From Williamsia muralis (GTDB lineage: Bacteria; Actinomycetota; Actinomycetes; Mycobacteriales; Mycobacteriaceae): a stretch of DNA of 64,000 bases. A program made the translations under genes and the position numbers. How positions within the stretch are numbered: position 1 is the first letter of the stretch; each line of letters begins with the position of its first letter. The notes below the pieces were generated by a model, which had not been told where the DNA came from, made no database searches, and saw nothing but the letters and a program-made list of their open reading frames with translations. Positions 53,490 to 63,466 of this stretch are shown in pieces. The stretch lies in contig NZ_PEBD01000010.1 in assembly GCF_002735905.1 (NCBI RefSeq), positions 1,302,001 to 1,366,000 on the forward strand. Direction: 5' to 3'.

Positions 53490-54557
53490 GTGAGAGATGA
53501 CAACAGCGCGACCCGAACCAGCGACGACTCGGACGGGACATCGGCGCGTACAACGGTGACCACAACCCTCGAAGTGTCACCGGATGTCATCTTCGGACTG
53601 CTGGGCGCTGGTGACAAGAATCTGAAGCAGCTCGAGTCCGATCTGACCGCCGACATCCATGTACGTGGCAACGCCGTGAAATTGACCGGAGAACCCGCCG
53701 ACGTGGCGATCGCCGAGCGCGTTCTCGCCGAATTGTCCTCGGTGGTGCGGCGCGGAACCCCGTTGACGCCGGACCTCGTCCGCCACAGCGTCGGCATGCT
53801 GACCGACGGGTCGGGGGCTTCACCTGCAGAGGTGCTGAGTCTGGACATCATCTCCAGGCGCGGAAAGACCATCCGGCCCAAGACGCTCAATCAGAAGCAC
53901 TATGTCGACGCCATCGACAAGAACACCATCGTCTTCGGGATGGGTCCGGCCGGTACCGGCAAGACCTACCTCGCGATGGCCAAGGCAGTGCAGTCGTTGC
54001 AGGCCAAAGAGGTGAGCCGGATCATCCTGACCCGTCCGGCGGTCGAGGCCGGCGAGCGTCTCGGGTTCCTGCCGGGCACCTTGCACGAGAAGATCGACCC
54101 CTATCTGCGGCCACTGCACGACGCCCTCCACGACATGATGGATCCCGAGGCGATCCCAAAGCTGATGGAAGCCGGGGTCATCGAGGTGGCCCCGCTGGCC
54201 TACATGCGTGGGCGCACCCTGAACGACGCGTTCATCATTCTCGACGAGGCGCAGAACACCACCGCCGAACAGATGAAGATGTTCCTCACCCGGCTCGGCT
54301 TCGGCTCGAAGATCGTGGTGACGGGCGACGTGACCCAGGTGGACCTGCCGGGCAACTCCGAGAGTGGCCTGCGCGCCGCAAGCCGCATCCTCGAGAACAT
54401 CGACGACATCTTCTTCTCGCATCTCACCAGCGCCGACGTAGTACGCCATCGCCTGGTTTCCGACATCGTCGACGCCTATGGCCGAGATGAGGCAGCGGCA
54501 GAATTACACGGCAATCGCGCACAGCGCCGTGCCGCGGCCGGCGGGCGTCACCGATGA
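53490..54557 (+). CDS. phoH: PhoH-like ATPase
   Basis: A 355-residue PhoH protein: an N-terminal KH-like segment ([35 protein letters not shown]) and the PhoH ATPase domain with Walker [16 protein letters not shown], Walker [25 protein letters not shown] and sensor [12 protein letters not shown]. It probably acts in RNA metabolism with YbeY, encoded next. The GTG start follows AGGAGA. The upstream gap holds a short inverted repeat, GAAAC-n5-GTTTC, and a TAGAAT -10-like box. Confidence 0.93.
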   Translation: MRDDNSATRTSDDSDGTSARTTVTTTLEVSPDVIFGLLGAGDKNLKQLESDLTADIHVRGNAVKLTGEPADVAIAERVLAELSSVVRRGTPLTPDLVRHSVGMLTDGSGASPAEVLSLDIISRRGKTIRPKTLNQKHYVDAIDKNTIVFGMGPAGTGKTYLAMAKAVQSLQAKEVSRIILTRPAVEAGERLGFLPGTLHEKIDPYLRPLHDALHDMMDPEAIPKLMEAGVIEVAPLAYMRGRTLNDAFIILDEAQNTTAEQMKMFLTRLGFGSKIVVTGDVTQVDLPGNSESGLRAASRILENIDDIFFSHLTSADVVRHRLVSDIVDAYGRDEAAAELHGNRAQRRAAAGGRHR

Positions 54558-54591
54558 ACGCGGACGCGCCCCGAACGACGGGCGGAGACCT

Positions 54592-55146
54592 GTGAGTATC
54601 GAGGTCTCCAACGAATCCGGCGTCGATGTGCCGGAAGAGATGCTCATCGACGTCGCCACCTTCGCGCTCGGCCGCATGGATGTACATCCGGCGGCCGAGT
54701 TGTCGATGGTGCTGGTCGACAGCGAGACGATGGCAGAGCTGCACATGCGCTGGATGGACCTGCCCGGTCCCACCGACGTGATGAGTTTCCCGATGGACGA
54801 ACTGAGTCCGGGCGGGCGCCCCGACACCGCAGGGCCGGGACCTTCGATGCTCGGTGACATCGTGCTGTGTCCGGAGTTCGCGGCGGAGCAGGCCGCGACT
54901 GCCCGGCACTCCGCCGACCACGAATTGTCCATCCTCACCGTGCACGGTGTGCTGCACCTCCTCGGCTTCGACCACGCCGAGCCCGAGGAAGAGAAGGCGA
55001 TGTTCGGTCTACAGGGCCAGATCATCGAAGACTGGTATGACGACCGGCGCGCTCGCGCCCGTGCCGCCCGGATGGCCCAACGAGACACGAAGCTGTTGCA
55101 CAGCACCGGTTTCGACGACGACTCACCGACCTCCGAGGGAAGCTGA
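54592..55146 (+). CDS. ybeY: Endoribonuclease YbeY
   Basis: YbeY is a zinc-dependent endonuclease for 16S rRNA 3' maturation and ribosome quality control. The 184-residue protein has the metal motif [19 protein letters not shown] (HGxxHxxGYDH type), preceded by [16 protein letters not shown] and [19 protein letters not shown] 54592 matches the family start and has GGAG upstream; the longer frame into phoH is rejected. Confidence 0.94.
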   Translation: MSIEVSNESGVDVPEEMLIDVATFALGRMDVHPAAELSMVLVDSETMAELHMRWMDLPGPTDVMSFPMDELSPGGRPDTAGPGPSMLGDIVLCPEFAAEQAATARHSADHELSILTVHGVLHLLGFDHAEPEEEKAMFGLQGQIIEDWYDDRRARARAARMAQRDTKLLHSTGFDDDSPTSEGS

Positions 55147-55152
55147 TCACCA

Positions 55153-56553
55153 GTGCCCGCTGATATAGCCCCGCTGATCGCCGCAGTTGCGCTGGTATCG
55201 ATCGGCGGCGTCTTCGCGGCCATCGACAACGCACTCGTGACGGTGTCGCCCGCGCGGGTCGAGGATCTGGTCAAAGACGGCCGTCCTGGCGCTCGCCGAC
55301 TCCGCGACGTGCTCACCGATCGGGCCAAATACGTTGCGCTGACCGTATTGCTGCGTATCGTCTGCGAAACTGCCGCAACGGTTTTCGCCGCCGGATACGC
55401 CGTCGAGGTGCTCGGTACCCCCTGGGGTGTCGTGGTGGCCATCGGCGTGATGGCAGTAGTCAGCTACGTGGTGATCGGAGTGGGCCCACGCACCCTCGGC
55501 AGCCAGAACGCCTACTCGTTCGCGGTGAACTCCGCGGCTGTCCTACAGATCATCGGGGTGCTGCTCACCCCGCTGACCCGGTTGTTGATCGCTCTAGGCA
55601 ACGCGATCACCCCCGGAAAGGGCTTTCGCAACGGACCGTTCGCCACCGAGGTCGAGTTGCGTGAGGTGGTCGACATGGCCGAGCTCACCGGTGTCGTGGC
55701 CGCGGGCGAACGACGCATGATCCAGTCGGTGTTCGACCTCGGCGACACCAGCGCACGCGAGGTGATGGTTCCGCGCGGTGAGATGGTGTGGATCGAGGCG
55801 ACGAAGACGGCGGCGCAGGCCACATCGCTGGCGGTACGTTCGGGGCATTCCCGTCTGCCGGTGATCGGCGAGAATCCCGACGATGTGCTTGGGGTGGTGT
55901 ACCTCAAAGACCTGGTGCAGCGCGGACTTCCACCGGCTCAGCCGACCGCGGTGGAAGTGCGCGAACTGATGCGCGAAGCCGAGTTCATCCCCGATTCCAA
56001 GCCCCTGGACAAGGTGCTCGCCGACATGCAGCGCAGTCGTAACCACATGGCGCTGTTGGTCGACGAGTACGGCGGTATCGCCGGTCTGGTGACCATCGAA
56101 GATGTGCTCGAAGAGATCGTGGGCGAGATCAACGACGAGTACGACACCGACGAGACCCCGCCCATCGAGGCTCTCGACGACGGCACGGACGGATACCGGG
56201 TGTCGTCGCGACTGCCGGTCCAGGACCTCGCGGAACTGTTCGACGTGGAGTTCGACGAAGACGACGTGGAGACGGTCGGCGGATTGTTCGGTCTTGTCCT
56301 CGGCCGGGTGCCGCTGCCCGGAGCCGTCGTGGAACTGCATGGGCTCGAATTGATCGCCGAGGGCGGGCCGAATCGGCAGGGGCGCGTACGGATCACGTCG
56401 GTTGTGGTGCACCGGGTTCCCGAGAAAGAACTCGAGAAGAAGAAGAAACGGAAGAAGAAGCGGGACGTGTCAGAAGCCGAGACCGCCGACACGGCGGACC
56501 ATCAGCCGGATACCGCCGAACGCACCACCCAGCTACATGAGGAGGCGTCGTGA
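55153..56553 (+). CDS. CNNM/CorC-type hemolysin-family membrane protein
   Basis: A 466-residue protein: DUF21/CNNM transmembrane domain (residues about 1-150), two CBS domains ([14 protein letters not shown] to [10 protein letters not shown], and [18 protein letters not shown] to [25 protein letters not shown]), a CorC/HlyC domain, and a Lys-rich tail with KKKKRKKKR followed by an acidic stretch. The family is linked to Mg/Co transport. GTG 55153 follows the ybeY stop by six bases. Its stop overlaps the next gene. Confidence 0.92.
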   Translation: MPADIAPLIAAVALVSIGGVFAAIDNALVTVSPARVEDLVKDGRPGARRLRDVLTDRAKYVALTVLLRIVCETAATVFAAGYAVEVLGTPWGVVVAIGVMAVVSYVVIGVGPRTLGSQNAYSFAVNSAAVLQIIGVLLTPLTRLLIALGNAITPGKGFRNGPFATEVELREVVDMAELTGVVAAGERRMIQSVFDLGDTSAREVMVPRGEMVWIEATKTAAQATSLAVRSGHSRLPVIGENPDDVLGVVYLKDLVQRGLPPAQPTAVEVRELMREAEFIPDSKPLDKVLADMQRSRNHMALLVDEYGGIAGLVTIEDVLEEIVGEINDEYDTDETPPIEALDDGTDGYRVSSRLPVQDLAELFDVEFDEDDVETVGGLFGLVLGRVPLPGAVVELHGLELIAEGGPNRQGRVRITSVVVHRVPEKELEKKKKRKKKRDVSEAETADTADHQPDTAERTTQLHEEAS

Positions 56554-56906
56554 GTCGGCCAGCGGCATCCGGACTCGACGACGAGGACAGCAAACTGCTG
56601 ACGTTGGCGCGGGGTGCGATGGCTCGATCGGGCGGCGACACCGGCGCGGCGGTACGGGACACCGATGGCAGGACGTATGCCGCCGGTCCCGTCGCTCTCA
56701 CCTCACTCCGGCTGTCGGCGCTGCAGGTGGCGGTGGCGATGGCCGTGGCCAGCGGTGCCGAGGGGTTCGAAGCGGCGGTCATCGCGTCCGGTGCCGATGT
56801 GGGCGATGATCCGGGTCTGGCACCGTTGACCGAAGTCAGCGCCGACGCGTACGCGCTGGCTGTGGACCCCGCGGGCGATGTCCGACATCTGGCGGTTCCC
56901 GCGTGA
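56550..56906 (+). CDS. Degenerate cytidine-deaminase-like protein
   Basis: A 118-residue protein with the deaminase pattern [44 protein letters not shown]. In active enzymes the positions after the conserved strand hold a Cys-Ala-Glu motif and a later PCXXC; here they are replaced (SAL, and no cysteine at all), so zinc-dependent deamination is unlikely. The same gene is kept between CorC and era in mycobacteria, suggesting a structural or regulatory role. The start overlaps the CorC-type gene and the stop overlaps era, both by GTGA. Confidence 0.75.
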   Translation: MSRPAASGLDDEDSKLLTLARGAMARSGGDTGAAVRDTDGRTYAAGPVALTSLRLSALQVAVAMAVASGAEGFEAAVIASGADVGDDPGLAPLTEVSADAYALAVDPAGDVRHLAVPA

Positions 56907-57829
56907 GCGTTCCAGAGAGCGACTCCGATTTCCGGTCCGGTTTCGTCTGTTTTGTCGGCCGGCCGAACACCGGTAAATCGACGTTGACCAACGCGCTGGT
57001 GGGGGAGAAGATCGCCATCACCTCCAGCCGGCCGCAGACCACCCGGCACACCATCCGGGGCATCGTGAACCGCGAGGACACCCAGCTCATCCTGGTGGAC
57101 ACCCCAGGTCTGCACCGGCCCCGCACTCTCCTCGGTAAACGACTGAACGACCTTGTGCGCGACACGTATTCGGAAGTCGACGCGATCGGATTCTGTGTCC
57201 CTGCGGACGAGAAGATCGGGCCCGGGGACCGCTGGATCGCTCAGCAGCTCAAAGAGATGGCCCCGAAGACGCCCGTGGTCGGCCTGGTCACGAAGATCGA
57301 CAAGGTCAAACCCGAACGCATCGCCCAGCAGCTGATGGCGTTGTCCGAACTACTCGGACCCGACAGCGAGGTGGTGCCCATCTCCGCTGCCAAGGGCAAA
57401 CAGTTGGACGTGCTCGTGGGCGTCCTGCGCGGATTGATGGAGGCGGGCCCGGCGTACTACCCCGACGGCGAGCTGACCGACGAACCCGAGACCACCTTGA
57501 TGGCCGAGTTCATCCGCGAGGCCGCGCTCGAGGGCATCCACGACGAGCTGCCCCATTCCCTCGCCGTGGTGATCGAGGAGATCATCGAACGGGAGGTTCC
57601 GGAAGGGCACGTCCCGATGGTCGACGTGCACGCGAACTTGTTCGTGGAGCGGGATAGTCAGAAGGGCATCATCATCGGGAAGAAGGGTGCTCGCCTCAAA
57701 GAGGTCGGCACGGTGGCCCGCGTTCAGATCGAGAAAGTGATGGGTGCCAAGGTGTACTTGGACCTTCATGTGAAGGTGGCCAAGGACTGGCAGCGCGACC
57801 CCAAACAGTTGGGACGACTCGGCTTCTGA
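56903..57829 (+). CDS. era: GTPase Era
   Basis: Era binds 16S rRNA and assists 30S assembly. The 308-residue protein has the G motifs GRPNTGKSTLTNALVG (G1), ITSSRPQTTRHTIRG (switch), DTPGLHRPR (G3), TKIDKVKPE (G4), and a C-terminal type II KH domain with VERDSQKGIIIGKKGARLKEVG. The GTG start overlaps the deaminase-like gene by four bases. In mycobacteria recO comes soon after; here three other genes intervene. Confidence 0.95.
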   Translation: MSVPESDSDFRSGFVCFVGRPNTGKSTLTNALVGEKIAITSSRPQTTRHTIRGIVNREDTQLILVDTPGLHRPRTLLGKRLNDLVRDTYSEVDAIGFCVPADEKIGPGDRWIAQQLKEMAPKTPVVGLVTKIDKVKPERIAQQLMALSELLGPDSEVVPISAAKGKQLDVLVGVLRGLMEAGPAYYPDGELTDEPETTLMAEFIREAALEGIHDELPHSLAVVIEEIIEREVPEGHVPMVDVHANLFVERDSQKGIIIGKKGARLKEVGTVARVQIEKVMGAKVYLDLHVKVAKDWQRDPKQLGRLGF

Positions 57830-57865
57830 CGGGCGCGCGGCAACGACGATCGAGGGAGCAGCCCG

Positions 57866-59200
57866 ATGGATCCGGACGTAGCACGCAAAATCCGTTCACC
57901 GTGGCTCTGGCTCGTTCCCGTCGGCGCGGTGGTGGTGCTGATGTCGCTGCTGGCCGCGACGTACGTGGGTTCGGTGGCGGACCCGCAGAAACACCTCGAG
58001 AAGTTCCCGGTGCTCCTGGTGAACGAAGACGGTGGGGGTCGATTGCCCGGGCCGGACGGCGGCGAGGGGCCGGAGCAGAACTTCGGCGCGCAGATCGTGT
58101 CAGGGCTCGAGAAGGGCTCGGACACACAGAAATTCGACCTCGAGGTGGTCGACTCGGACACCGCGTTCCACCGTCTGGACAATGCCGAGGCCTATGGGGC
58201 GATCGTCATCCCGCGGAACTTCACCTCGACCTCGATCGAATTCGCCGGATCGGCTGTGGGTTTCACCCAGGTCGATCGCCCGGTGATCCAGGTCTGGACC
58301 AATCCGGGGGCCGGCGCACTCGCGTCCTCGATAGTCACCGCATACGCGGACACCGCTCTCACCGAGGCCAACACCACGTTCGGCAAGCAGTTGGCGGCCG
58401 GGGTCATCGATCAGGCCAAACAGGCCGGATTGACCGTGAGCGGAGCGTCCCTGCTCGGGTTGGCCGCTCCCATCGACATCCGGATCGACCCTGCTGATCC
58501 ACTCCCGGGCAACGCCGGTAACGGACTGACAGCGTTCTACTTCGCGTTGCTCCTGGTGCTCGCCGGATTCACGGGGTCGGTGATCGTGCAGACCCTCGTC
58601 GACGGCATGCTCGGCTTCGGTCCGATGGAGGTCGGACCCCTGTATCGACTGATGGCTCCGCTGAAGATCTCGCGGTGGGGGACCCTGGTGATCAAGTGGT
58701 GGATCATGTTCGTGATCGCTCTGGTTCTGGCGTCGGTGTATCTGCTGGTGTGCCGAGTGGTCGGAATGGACCTCTCCAATGCCTTCGCTCTCTGGATGTT
58801 CGGCGTTCTGGTGATCACGGCGGTGGGGGTGACGTGCATGTCGGTGGCCGCGGCCCTCGGATCCTTCGGTCTGCTCGTGAACATGGTGGTGTTCGTGGTG
58901 CTGGGACTGCCGTCCTCGGGAGGCACCGTCCCGCTGGAGGCCACCCCCTCGGTGTTCCATTGGCTCGCGTGGTTCGAGCCGATGCATCAGGTGTATCTGG
59001 GCGCCCGGGCGATCCTGTACTTCGACGTCAACTTCTCTGCCGGGCTCGGTCGGGCGCTGGTGATGACCGGCGTGGGCCTGGTCATCGGGTTGATACTGGG
59101 CGCCGTGGTGACCCAGTTGTATGACCGCAAGGGGTGGTTGCGTGCACCCGGGGGATTCAGCCCTCGCCACCTGGCGGAATCGTCGAAATCAGCCATCTGA
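57866..59200 (+). CDS. YhgE/Pip-like multi-pass membrane protein
   Basis: A 444-residue protein with one N-terminal membrane helix (WLWLVPVGAVVVLMSLLAATYVG), a large outward domain beginning FPVLLVNEDGGG (the VNED signature of YhgE/Pip proteins), and five to six C-terminal membrane helices like an ABC-2 permease. Such proteins are linked to export, phage infection or ESX-type secretion in Gram-positive bacteria, but no partner is encoded here. ATG 57866 has GAGGGAG upstream. It lies between era and the mycolate-type genes. Confidence 0.8.
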   Translation: MDPDVARKIRSPWLWLVPVGAVVVLMSLLAATYVGSVADPQKHLEKFPVLLVNEDGGGRLPGPDGGEGPEQNFGAQIVSGLEKGSDTQKFDLEVVDSDTAFHRLDNAEAYGAIVIPRNFTSTSIEFAGSAVGFTQVDRPVIQVWTNPGAGALASSIVTAYADTALTEANTTFGKQLAAGVIDQAKQAGLTVSGASLLGLAAPIDIRIDPADPLPGNAGNGLTAFYFALLLVLAGFTGSVIVQTLVDGMLGFGPMEVGPLYRLMAPLKISRWGTLVIKWWIMFVIALVLASVYLLVCRVVGMDLSNAFALWMFGVLVITAVGVTCMSVAAALGSFGLLVNMVVFVVLGLPSSGGTVPLEATPSVFHWLAWFEPMHQVYLGARAILYFDVNFSAGLGRALVMTGVGLVIGLILGAVVTQLYDRKGWLRAPGGFSPRHLAESSKSAI

Positions 59201-59243
59201 ATACGCGCGGTATCAAATACTGACGATTAAATGACGTTTGCTC

Positions 59244-59251
59244 GAGCGCTC
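59244..59251. promoter_or_regulatory. GAGCGCTC palindrome in the promoter region of the methyltransferase operon
   Basis: An 8-bp perfect palindrome (GAGCGCTC) at 59244-59251 lies about 150 bp upstream of the methyltransferase start, amid locally AT-richer sequence. A possible -35 TTGCTC overlaps its left side. GAGCGCTC cores are common in TetR operators; the evidence here is only positional. Confidence 0.3.
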
Positions 59252-59399
59252 AGTGGGGAATAACACGTTCAATCCGTGACGGCGACGAGTGAGTCGGGGC
59301 ATGCGTCGCAGCGGTAGGACATCGGCTGATGCCGGTGACGCGGTGTCCAATCAGCGGCACGGCAATTCCACGTGTTCGAACGCGAAAGGCCATGCCGCG

Positions 59400-60290
59400 A
59401 TGACGAATGACCTGACCCCTTTCTACGACGATGTCCAAGCTCACTACGACTTGTCCGACGAGTTCTTCGAACTGTTTCTCGATCCGACGCGAACATACAG
59501 TTGCGCCTATTTCGAACGCGATGACATGACTCTCGAAGAAGCGCAGCGCGCAAAGGTGGACCTAGCCTTGGGTAAATGCGATCTCGAGCCCGGTATGACA
59601 CTGCTCGATGTCGGTTGTGGCTGGGGTTCGACGATGCTGCGAGCACTGGACAAGTACGACGTCAATGTCATCGGACTGACGCTGAGCCAGAATCAGCACG
59701 ACCGCGTGGCATCGCTGCTCGAGCAGCGGGACAACACCGGCCGTAGTGCCGAAGTGCGACTGCAGGGTTGGGAAGACTTCGACCAGCCGGTCGACCGGAT
59801 CGTCAGCATCGGCGCGTTCGAACATTTCCGGCGTGAGCGCTATGACGCATTCTTCGACAAATGTCGCAACATTCTTCCCGCGGACGGTCGAATGTTGTTG
59901 CACACCATCACGCAATACAATCGTCACGACATCCGTGAACGTGGTCTCCCGATCAACAGGGAAGTGCTGGAGTTCGCTCAATTCATCCAGAACGAGATCT
60001 TCCCGGGAGGCCAGTTGCCCGAACCCACGTGGGTGGTCGACGGCGCCGAGGCCGCAGGCTTCGCGGTCGAGCGCATCCATCCCTTGCAGCAGCACTACGC
60101 GCGGACATTGGAGATCTGGTCGGCAACGCTGCAAGAGAAGAAAGACCAGGCGATCGCGATCGCGTCACCCGAGGTGTACAACACCTACGTCAAATACCTC
60201 AGTGGTTGTGTGGACTATTTCAGGAAAGGCTATATCGACGTCATGCAGTTCAGTTTGTCCAAGCAGCAGCCTCCTTCAGTGCAGCAATGA
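59400..60290 (+). CDS. Cyclopropane-fatty-acid/mycolic acid methyltransferase
   Basis: A 296-residue SAM-dependent methyltransferase of the mycolic acid/cyclopropane synthase family: HYDLSDEFFELFLDPTRTYSCAYFERDDMTLEEAQ at the N-terminus, SAM loop LLDVGCGWGSTMLRA, VIGLTLSQNQHDR, RIVSIGAFEHF, and the C-terminal lipid part (QNEIFPGGQLPEP, HYARTLEIW, YLSGCVDYFRKGYIDVMQFSL). It adds a methylene or methyl group to a double bond of a fatty acyl chain. Specificity (CmaA, PcaA, UmaA or phospholipid-type) cannot be told. ATG 59400 fits the family start; the frame upstream to 59289 is rejected. It is coupled to the dehydratase gene. Confidence 0.88.
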   Translation: MTNDLTPFYDDVQAHYDLSDEFFELFLDPTRTYSCAYFERDDMTLEEAQRAKVDLALGKCDLEPGMTLLDVGCGWGSTMLRALDKYDVNVIGLTLSQNQHDRVASLLEQRDNTGRSAEVRLQGWEDFDQPVDRIVSIGAFEHFRRERYDAFFDKCRNILPADGRMLLHTITQYNRHDIRERGLPINREVLEFAQFIQNEIFPGGQLPEPTWVVDGAEAAGFAVERIHPLQQHYARTLEIWSATLQEKKDQAIAIASPEVYNTYVKYLSGCVDYFRKGYIDVMQFSLSKQQPPSVQQ

Positions 60291-61330
60291 GCGTGCAGCA
60301 AGAAGCGGTTCCAGCCGCAGACGTGGCAACCTCCCTCCTGGGTCGGCCCTACCGCCTGTCCGACACCTATGAGGTCGGGCGGGAGAAGATCCGCGAGTTC
60401 GCGAGGGCAGTACAGGACCACCACCTGGCCCACTACGACGTGGGCGTTGCCCGCGCTCTTGGGCACGAGGGTTTGGTGGCGCCGATCACCTTCACCGCGA
60501 TCCTGGGCGGCATATCGCAGCGTTGTGTCTTCGAGCAGTTCCTGCCCGGTTACGACCTGAGCCAGGTATTGCAGACCGAACAGCGCATCCGTCAGCATCG
60601 GCCCTTGCGGGCGGGCGACGACATCACCTGCCGGATCACTCTCGATGCGTTCCGGGCCGGGCACGGACAGGACTCGTTTGTCCTGAGAACCGATATGTCG
60701 GATCAGACCGGAGCTCTGGTGCAGACCGGCTGGACAACTGCAGTCGCGCGCTCGGGCGGAGTTGTCGACGAGAACATCGCCCAGGCCGTCGAGGGCATCT
60801 TGATGCGCGCCGCCACCGAGGCCGGTGGCGAGATCGGATCATCGATCGTGCATCTCGTGGAGGACGACACCGGCACGCTCGCGATTGCCGACTCCGTTGC
60901 GCCGCAACCCAAGCGGCGGTTCGCCGACGTCTCCGTCGGTGACGAGATCTCGGCGCGCACCGTGCAGGTCGCCCGCGGCGACCTGGTGAACTATGCGGGA
61001 GTGTCGGGTGATGAGAATCCGATCCACTGGAGCGAGCAGGTGGTCGATCTCGCCGGCCTGGACAATGTCGTCGCCCACGGGATGCTCACCATGGCCTTCG
61101 GCGGTGGCTATCTGTCCGAATGGGTGGGCGATCCCGGGGCAGTGATCGAGTACGGCGTGCGTTTCACCCGGCCGGTGTTCGTCGAGGCGAAGACGCCGGC
61201 AGAAGTGACCTACACCGGGAAGATCAAAGAGCTCGACGAGACGAACCGGACCGCCACGATCGTGCTCACCGCGACCGCTCGCGGAAGCCGCATCTTCGGT
61301 AAGGCGACGGCCATCGTGCAACTGGCGTGA
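60287..61330 (+). CDS. Fused (3R)-hydroxyacyl-ACP dehydratase HadA/HadB-type
   Basis: A 347-residue protein made of two hot-dog domains. Residues about 15-155 are HadA-like (GRPYRLSDTYEVGREKIREFARAV, LVAPITFTAIL) without a catalytic His; residues about 200-347 are HadB-like with the hydratase motif NYAGVSGDENPIHWSE (Asp and His). In mycobacteria HadA and HadB are separate subunits that dehydrate 3-hydroxyacyl chains in FAS-II; fusion is known in relatives. ATG 60287 overlaps the methyltransferase stop by four bases, tying acyl-chain modification and elongation together. Confidence 0.85.
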   Translation: MSVQQEAVPAADVATSLLGRPYRLSDTYEVGREKIREFARAVQDHHLAHYDVGVARALGHEGLVAPITFTAILGGISQRCVFEQFLPGYDLSQVLQTEQRIRQHRPLRAGDDITCRITLDAFRAGHGQDSFVLRTDMSDQTGALVQTGWTTAVARSGGVVDENIAQAVEGILMRAATEAGGEIGSSIVHLVEDDTGTLAIADSVAPQPKRRFADVSVGDEISARTVQVARGDLVNYAGVSGDENPIHWSEQVVDLAGLDNVVAHGMLTMAFGGGYLSEWVGDPGAVIEYGVRFTRPVFVEAKTPAEVTYTGKIKELDETNRTATIVLTATARGSRIFGKATAIVQLA

Positions 61331-61406
61331 TCGCCGGATCCGATCGGGTGCCTGGTGAGGCATGTCGGATCGGACGGCGGTCGGTGCCCGGTGGAACAAT
61401 GTTCGG

Positions 61407-62234
61407 GTGAGGTTGTATCGAGATGAGGCGGTGGTCGTCCGCCAGCACAAGCTGGGCGAGGCGGACCGCATCATCACGCTGCTCACCAAGGAGCACGGGC
61501 TGGTCCGTGCCGTCGCCAAAGGGGTGCGACGTACCCGTTCGAAGTTCGGTGCCCGGCTCGAACCGTTTGCGCACGTCGACGTGTTGCTCCACCCGGGTCG
61601 CAACCTCGACATCGTCACCCAGGTCTACAGTCTCGACACGTTCGCCTCGGCCATCGTCTCCGACTACGGCCGGTACACCACGGCCTGTGCGATCTTGGAG
61701 ACCGCGGAGCGTCTGGCCGGTGAGGAACGCGCCCCGGCGGCCCGCCTCCAGAGGTTGACGGTGGGTGCGTTGCGAGCGGTCGCGGCGGCGGATCGGCCCA
61801 AAGAGCTGGTACTCGACGCATTTCTGTTGCGAGCGATGGATTTCGCCGGCTGGATGCCGGCGCTGGAGAACTGTGCGCGCTGCGGTGATCCCGGGCCTCA
61901 CCGTGCCTTTCACGTGGCGGCCGGCGGTGCGGTCTGTGTGCACTGTCGCCCACCCGGCTCGGCGACGCCTTCACCCGGGGTACTCGACCTGATGGATGCG
62001 CTCTACCGTGGCCAGTGGGAACACACCACCGAGGTCACCGAATCGGCTCGGCGGCAGGCCAGCGGTTTGACCGCAGCGCATCTGCAATGGCATCTCGAAC
62101 GCCAGCTGCGCACACTGCCGCTGATCGAACGCGAGGCGCCACACCGGGGGCTCATCCCCGCCGGCGTGCCCATCGCCCCTGCCAGAAAGGACATCAGTGA
62201 TCCAGCGACGACGCAGCGCGGCGCGGCAAGCTGA
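61407..62234 (+). CDS. recO: DNA repair protein RecO
   Basis: RecO anneals SSB-coated single strands and helps load RecA. The 275-residue protein has the OB-fold start [42 protein letters not shown], and the C-terminal zinc site [15 protein letters not shown] and AVCVHCRPP (two CXXC pairs). GTG 61407 gives the family start and lies seven bases after AACAAT, a leaderless pattern; the frame upstream to 61362 is rejected. The uppS gene begins within its last 38 bases. Confidence 0.95.
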   Translation: MRLYRDEAVVVRQHKLGEADRIITLLTKEHGLVRAVAKGVRRTRSKFGARLEPFAHVDVLLHPGRNLDIVTQVYSLDTFASAIVSDYGRYTTACAILETAERLAGEERAPAARLQRLTVGALRAVAAADRPKELVLDAFLLRAMDFAGWMPALENCARCGDPGPHRAFHVAAGGAVCVHCRPPGSATPSPGVLDLMDALYRGQWEHTTEVTESARRQASGLTAAHLQWHLERQLRTLPLIEREAPHRGLIPAGVPIAPARKDISDPATTQRGAAS

Positions 62235-63039
62235 GGCACAGGCCGCAGCGGATGCGACATCACGGGTGATCCGTCCGCCCGACCCGCATCCGTCGGGGGC
62301 TCGGCCTCCGGAGATACCGGCCCAGTTCGTCCCCAAGCACGTCGCCCTCGTCATGGACGGGAACGGCCGCTGGGCCACCGACCGTGGCCTCCCGCGCACC
62401 GAAGGCCACAAGCGCGGCGAGGCGGTGCTCATGGACACGGTCTGCGGGTGCATCGAGATGGGTGTCGGGTGGTTGTCCGCGTACGCGTTCTCCACCGAGA
62501 ACTGGAGCCGCAGCCCGGACGAGGTGCGTTTCCTCATGGGTTTCAACCGCGACGTCATCAGGCGCCGGCGTGACGAGATGCACGAGATGGGTGTGCGTGT
62601 GCGTTGGGCCGGGCGACGACCACGGCTGTGGCGCAGTGTCATTCGTGAGCTCGAGGTCGCCGAGGAGCTGACCGAGCACAACACCACCATGACCTTGACG
62701 ATGTGCGTCAACTACGGCGGCCGGGCAGAGATCGCAGATGCCGCTCGCGAGATCGCCCGTCGCGCCGCCGCCGGAACGCTGGACCCCGAACGCATCACCG
62801 AGGCCTCCTTCGCGCGTTATCTCGATGAACCCGACATGCCGGACGTGGATCTGTTCCTGCGCCCCTCGGGGGAGCAGCGCATCTCGAATTTCCTCCTCTG
62901 GCAATCGGCCTACGCAGAGATGGTGTATCAGCACAAACTGTTCCCGGATTTCGATCGCCGGGATCTGTGGGACGCCTGCGTCGAATACGCAAGCCGCGAC
63001 CGACGTTTCGGTGGCGTGCCGGGGTCGTCCGGTGCCTGA
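62197..63039 (+). CDS. uppS: Polyprenyl diphosphate synthase (UppS/decaprenyl type)
   Basis: A 280-residue cis-prenyltransferase making the lipid carrier for cell-wall synthesis. Motifs: [57 protein letters not shown], and [25 protein letters not shown], where the usual T of RTSGEQR is P. The Ala/Arg/Pro-rich first 50 residues resemble the mycobacterial decaprenyl enzyme. The GTG start follows AGAAAGGACATCA and overlaps recO by 38 bases. Confidence 0.94.
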   Translation: MIQRRRSAARQAEAQAAADATSRVIRPPDPHPSGARPPEIPAQFVPKHVALVMDGNGRWATDRGLPRTEGHKRGEAVLMDTVCGCIEMGVGWLSAYAFSTENWSRSPDEVRFLMGFNRDVIRRRRDEMHEMGVRVRWAGRRPRLWRSVIRELEVAEELTEHNTTMTLTMCVNYGGRAEIADAAREIARRAAAGTLDPERITEASFARYLDEPDMPDVDLFLRPSGEQRISNFLLWQSAYAEMVYQHKLFPDFDRRDLWDACVEYASRDRRFGGVPGSSGA

Positions 63040-63436
63040 GGCGCAGGGCGAGGCCGGACTCATCGCGCGAACCGCCGAGGTGCTGGCGTCGGAGGTCTCG
63101 GTGCAGCCGGGCGAGGACGATTCGCTCACCGTGTATTTCCAGGGCACCGTGGTCTCGATGCGTGCGTTGTCTCTCGCGCCGGGACTCGACGTGCTGTCCC
63201 TGACCCAGGTGCTCGCGTGGGACCTACCGGTGACCGATCAACTGCGAGCCGACGTGGAGCAGGCGTCGGGATCGTCCAATTTCGGCACCGTCAAACTCGC
63301 GGTGCACGAAGTGACCGCAGATGTGTTGTTGCACTACACGTTTCCGGCCGGCACCCTGTCCGACGAAGCGTTGCGCACCATGCTGATGATGGTGCTCGGT
63401 GTAGGCGCCGAGGTGGGCGCGCGCATCCGGGGATGA
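63032..63436 (+). CDS. Conserved small actinobacterial protein
   Basis: A 134-residue protein ([65 protein letters not shown]). It resembles the conserved hypothetical that sits between uppS and furB/zur in M. tuberculosis and looks like an alpha/beta fold of the YbjN/T3SS-chaperone-like kind (weak inference). The function is unknown. GTG 63032 overlaps the uppS stop by eight bases. It converges with zur. Confidence 0.7.
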   Translation: MPEAQGEAGLIARTAEVLASEVSVQPGEDDSLTVYFQGTVVSMRALSLAPGLDVLSLTQVLAWDLPVTDQLRADVEQASGSSNFGTVKLAVHEVTADVLLHYTFPAGTLSDEALRTMLMMVLGVGAEVGARIRG

Positions 63437-63466
63437 TCGTTGCCGCGGCAGCCTCCACGGGCCGGT

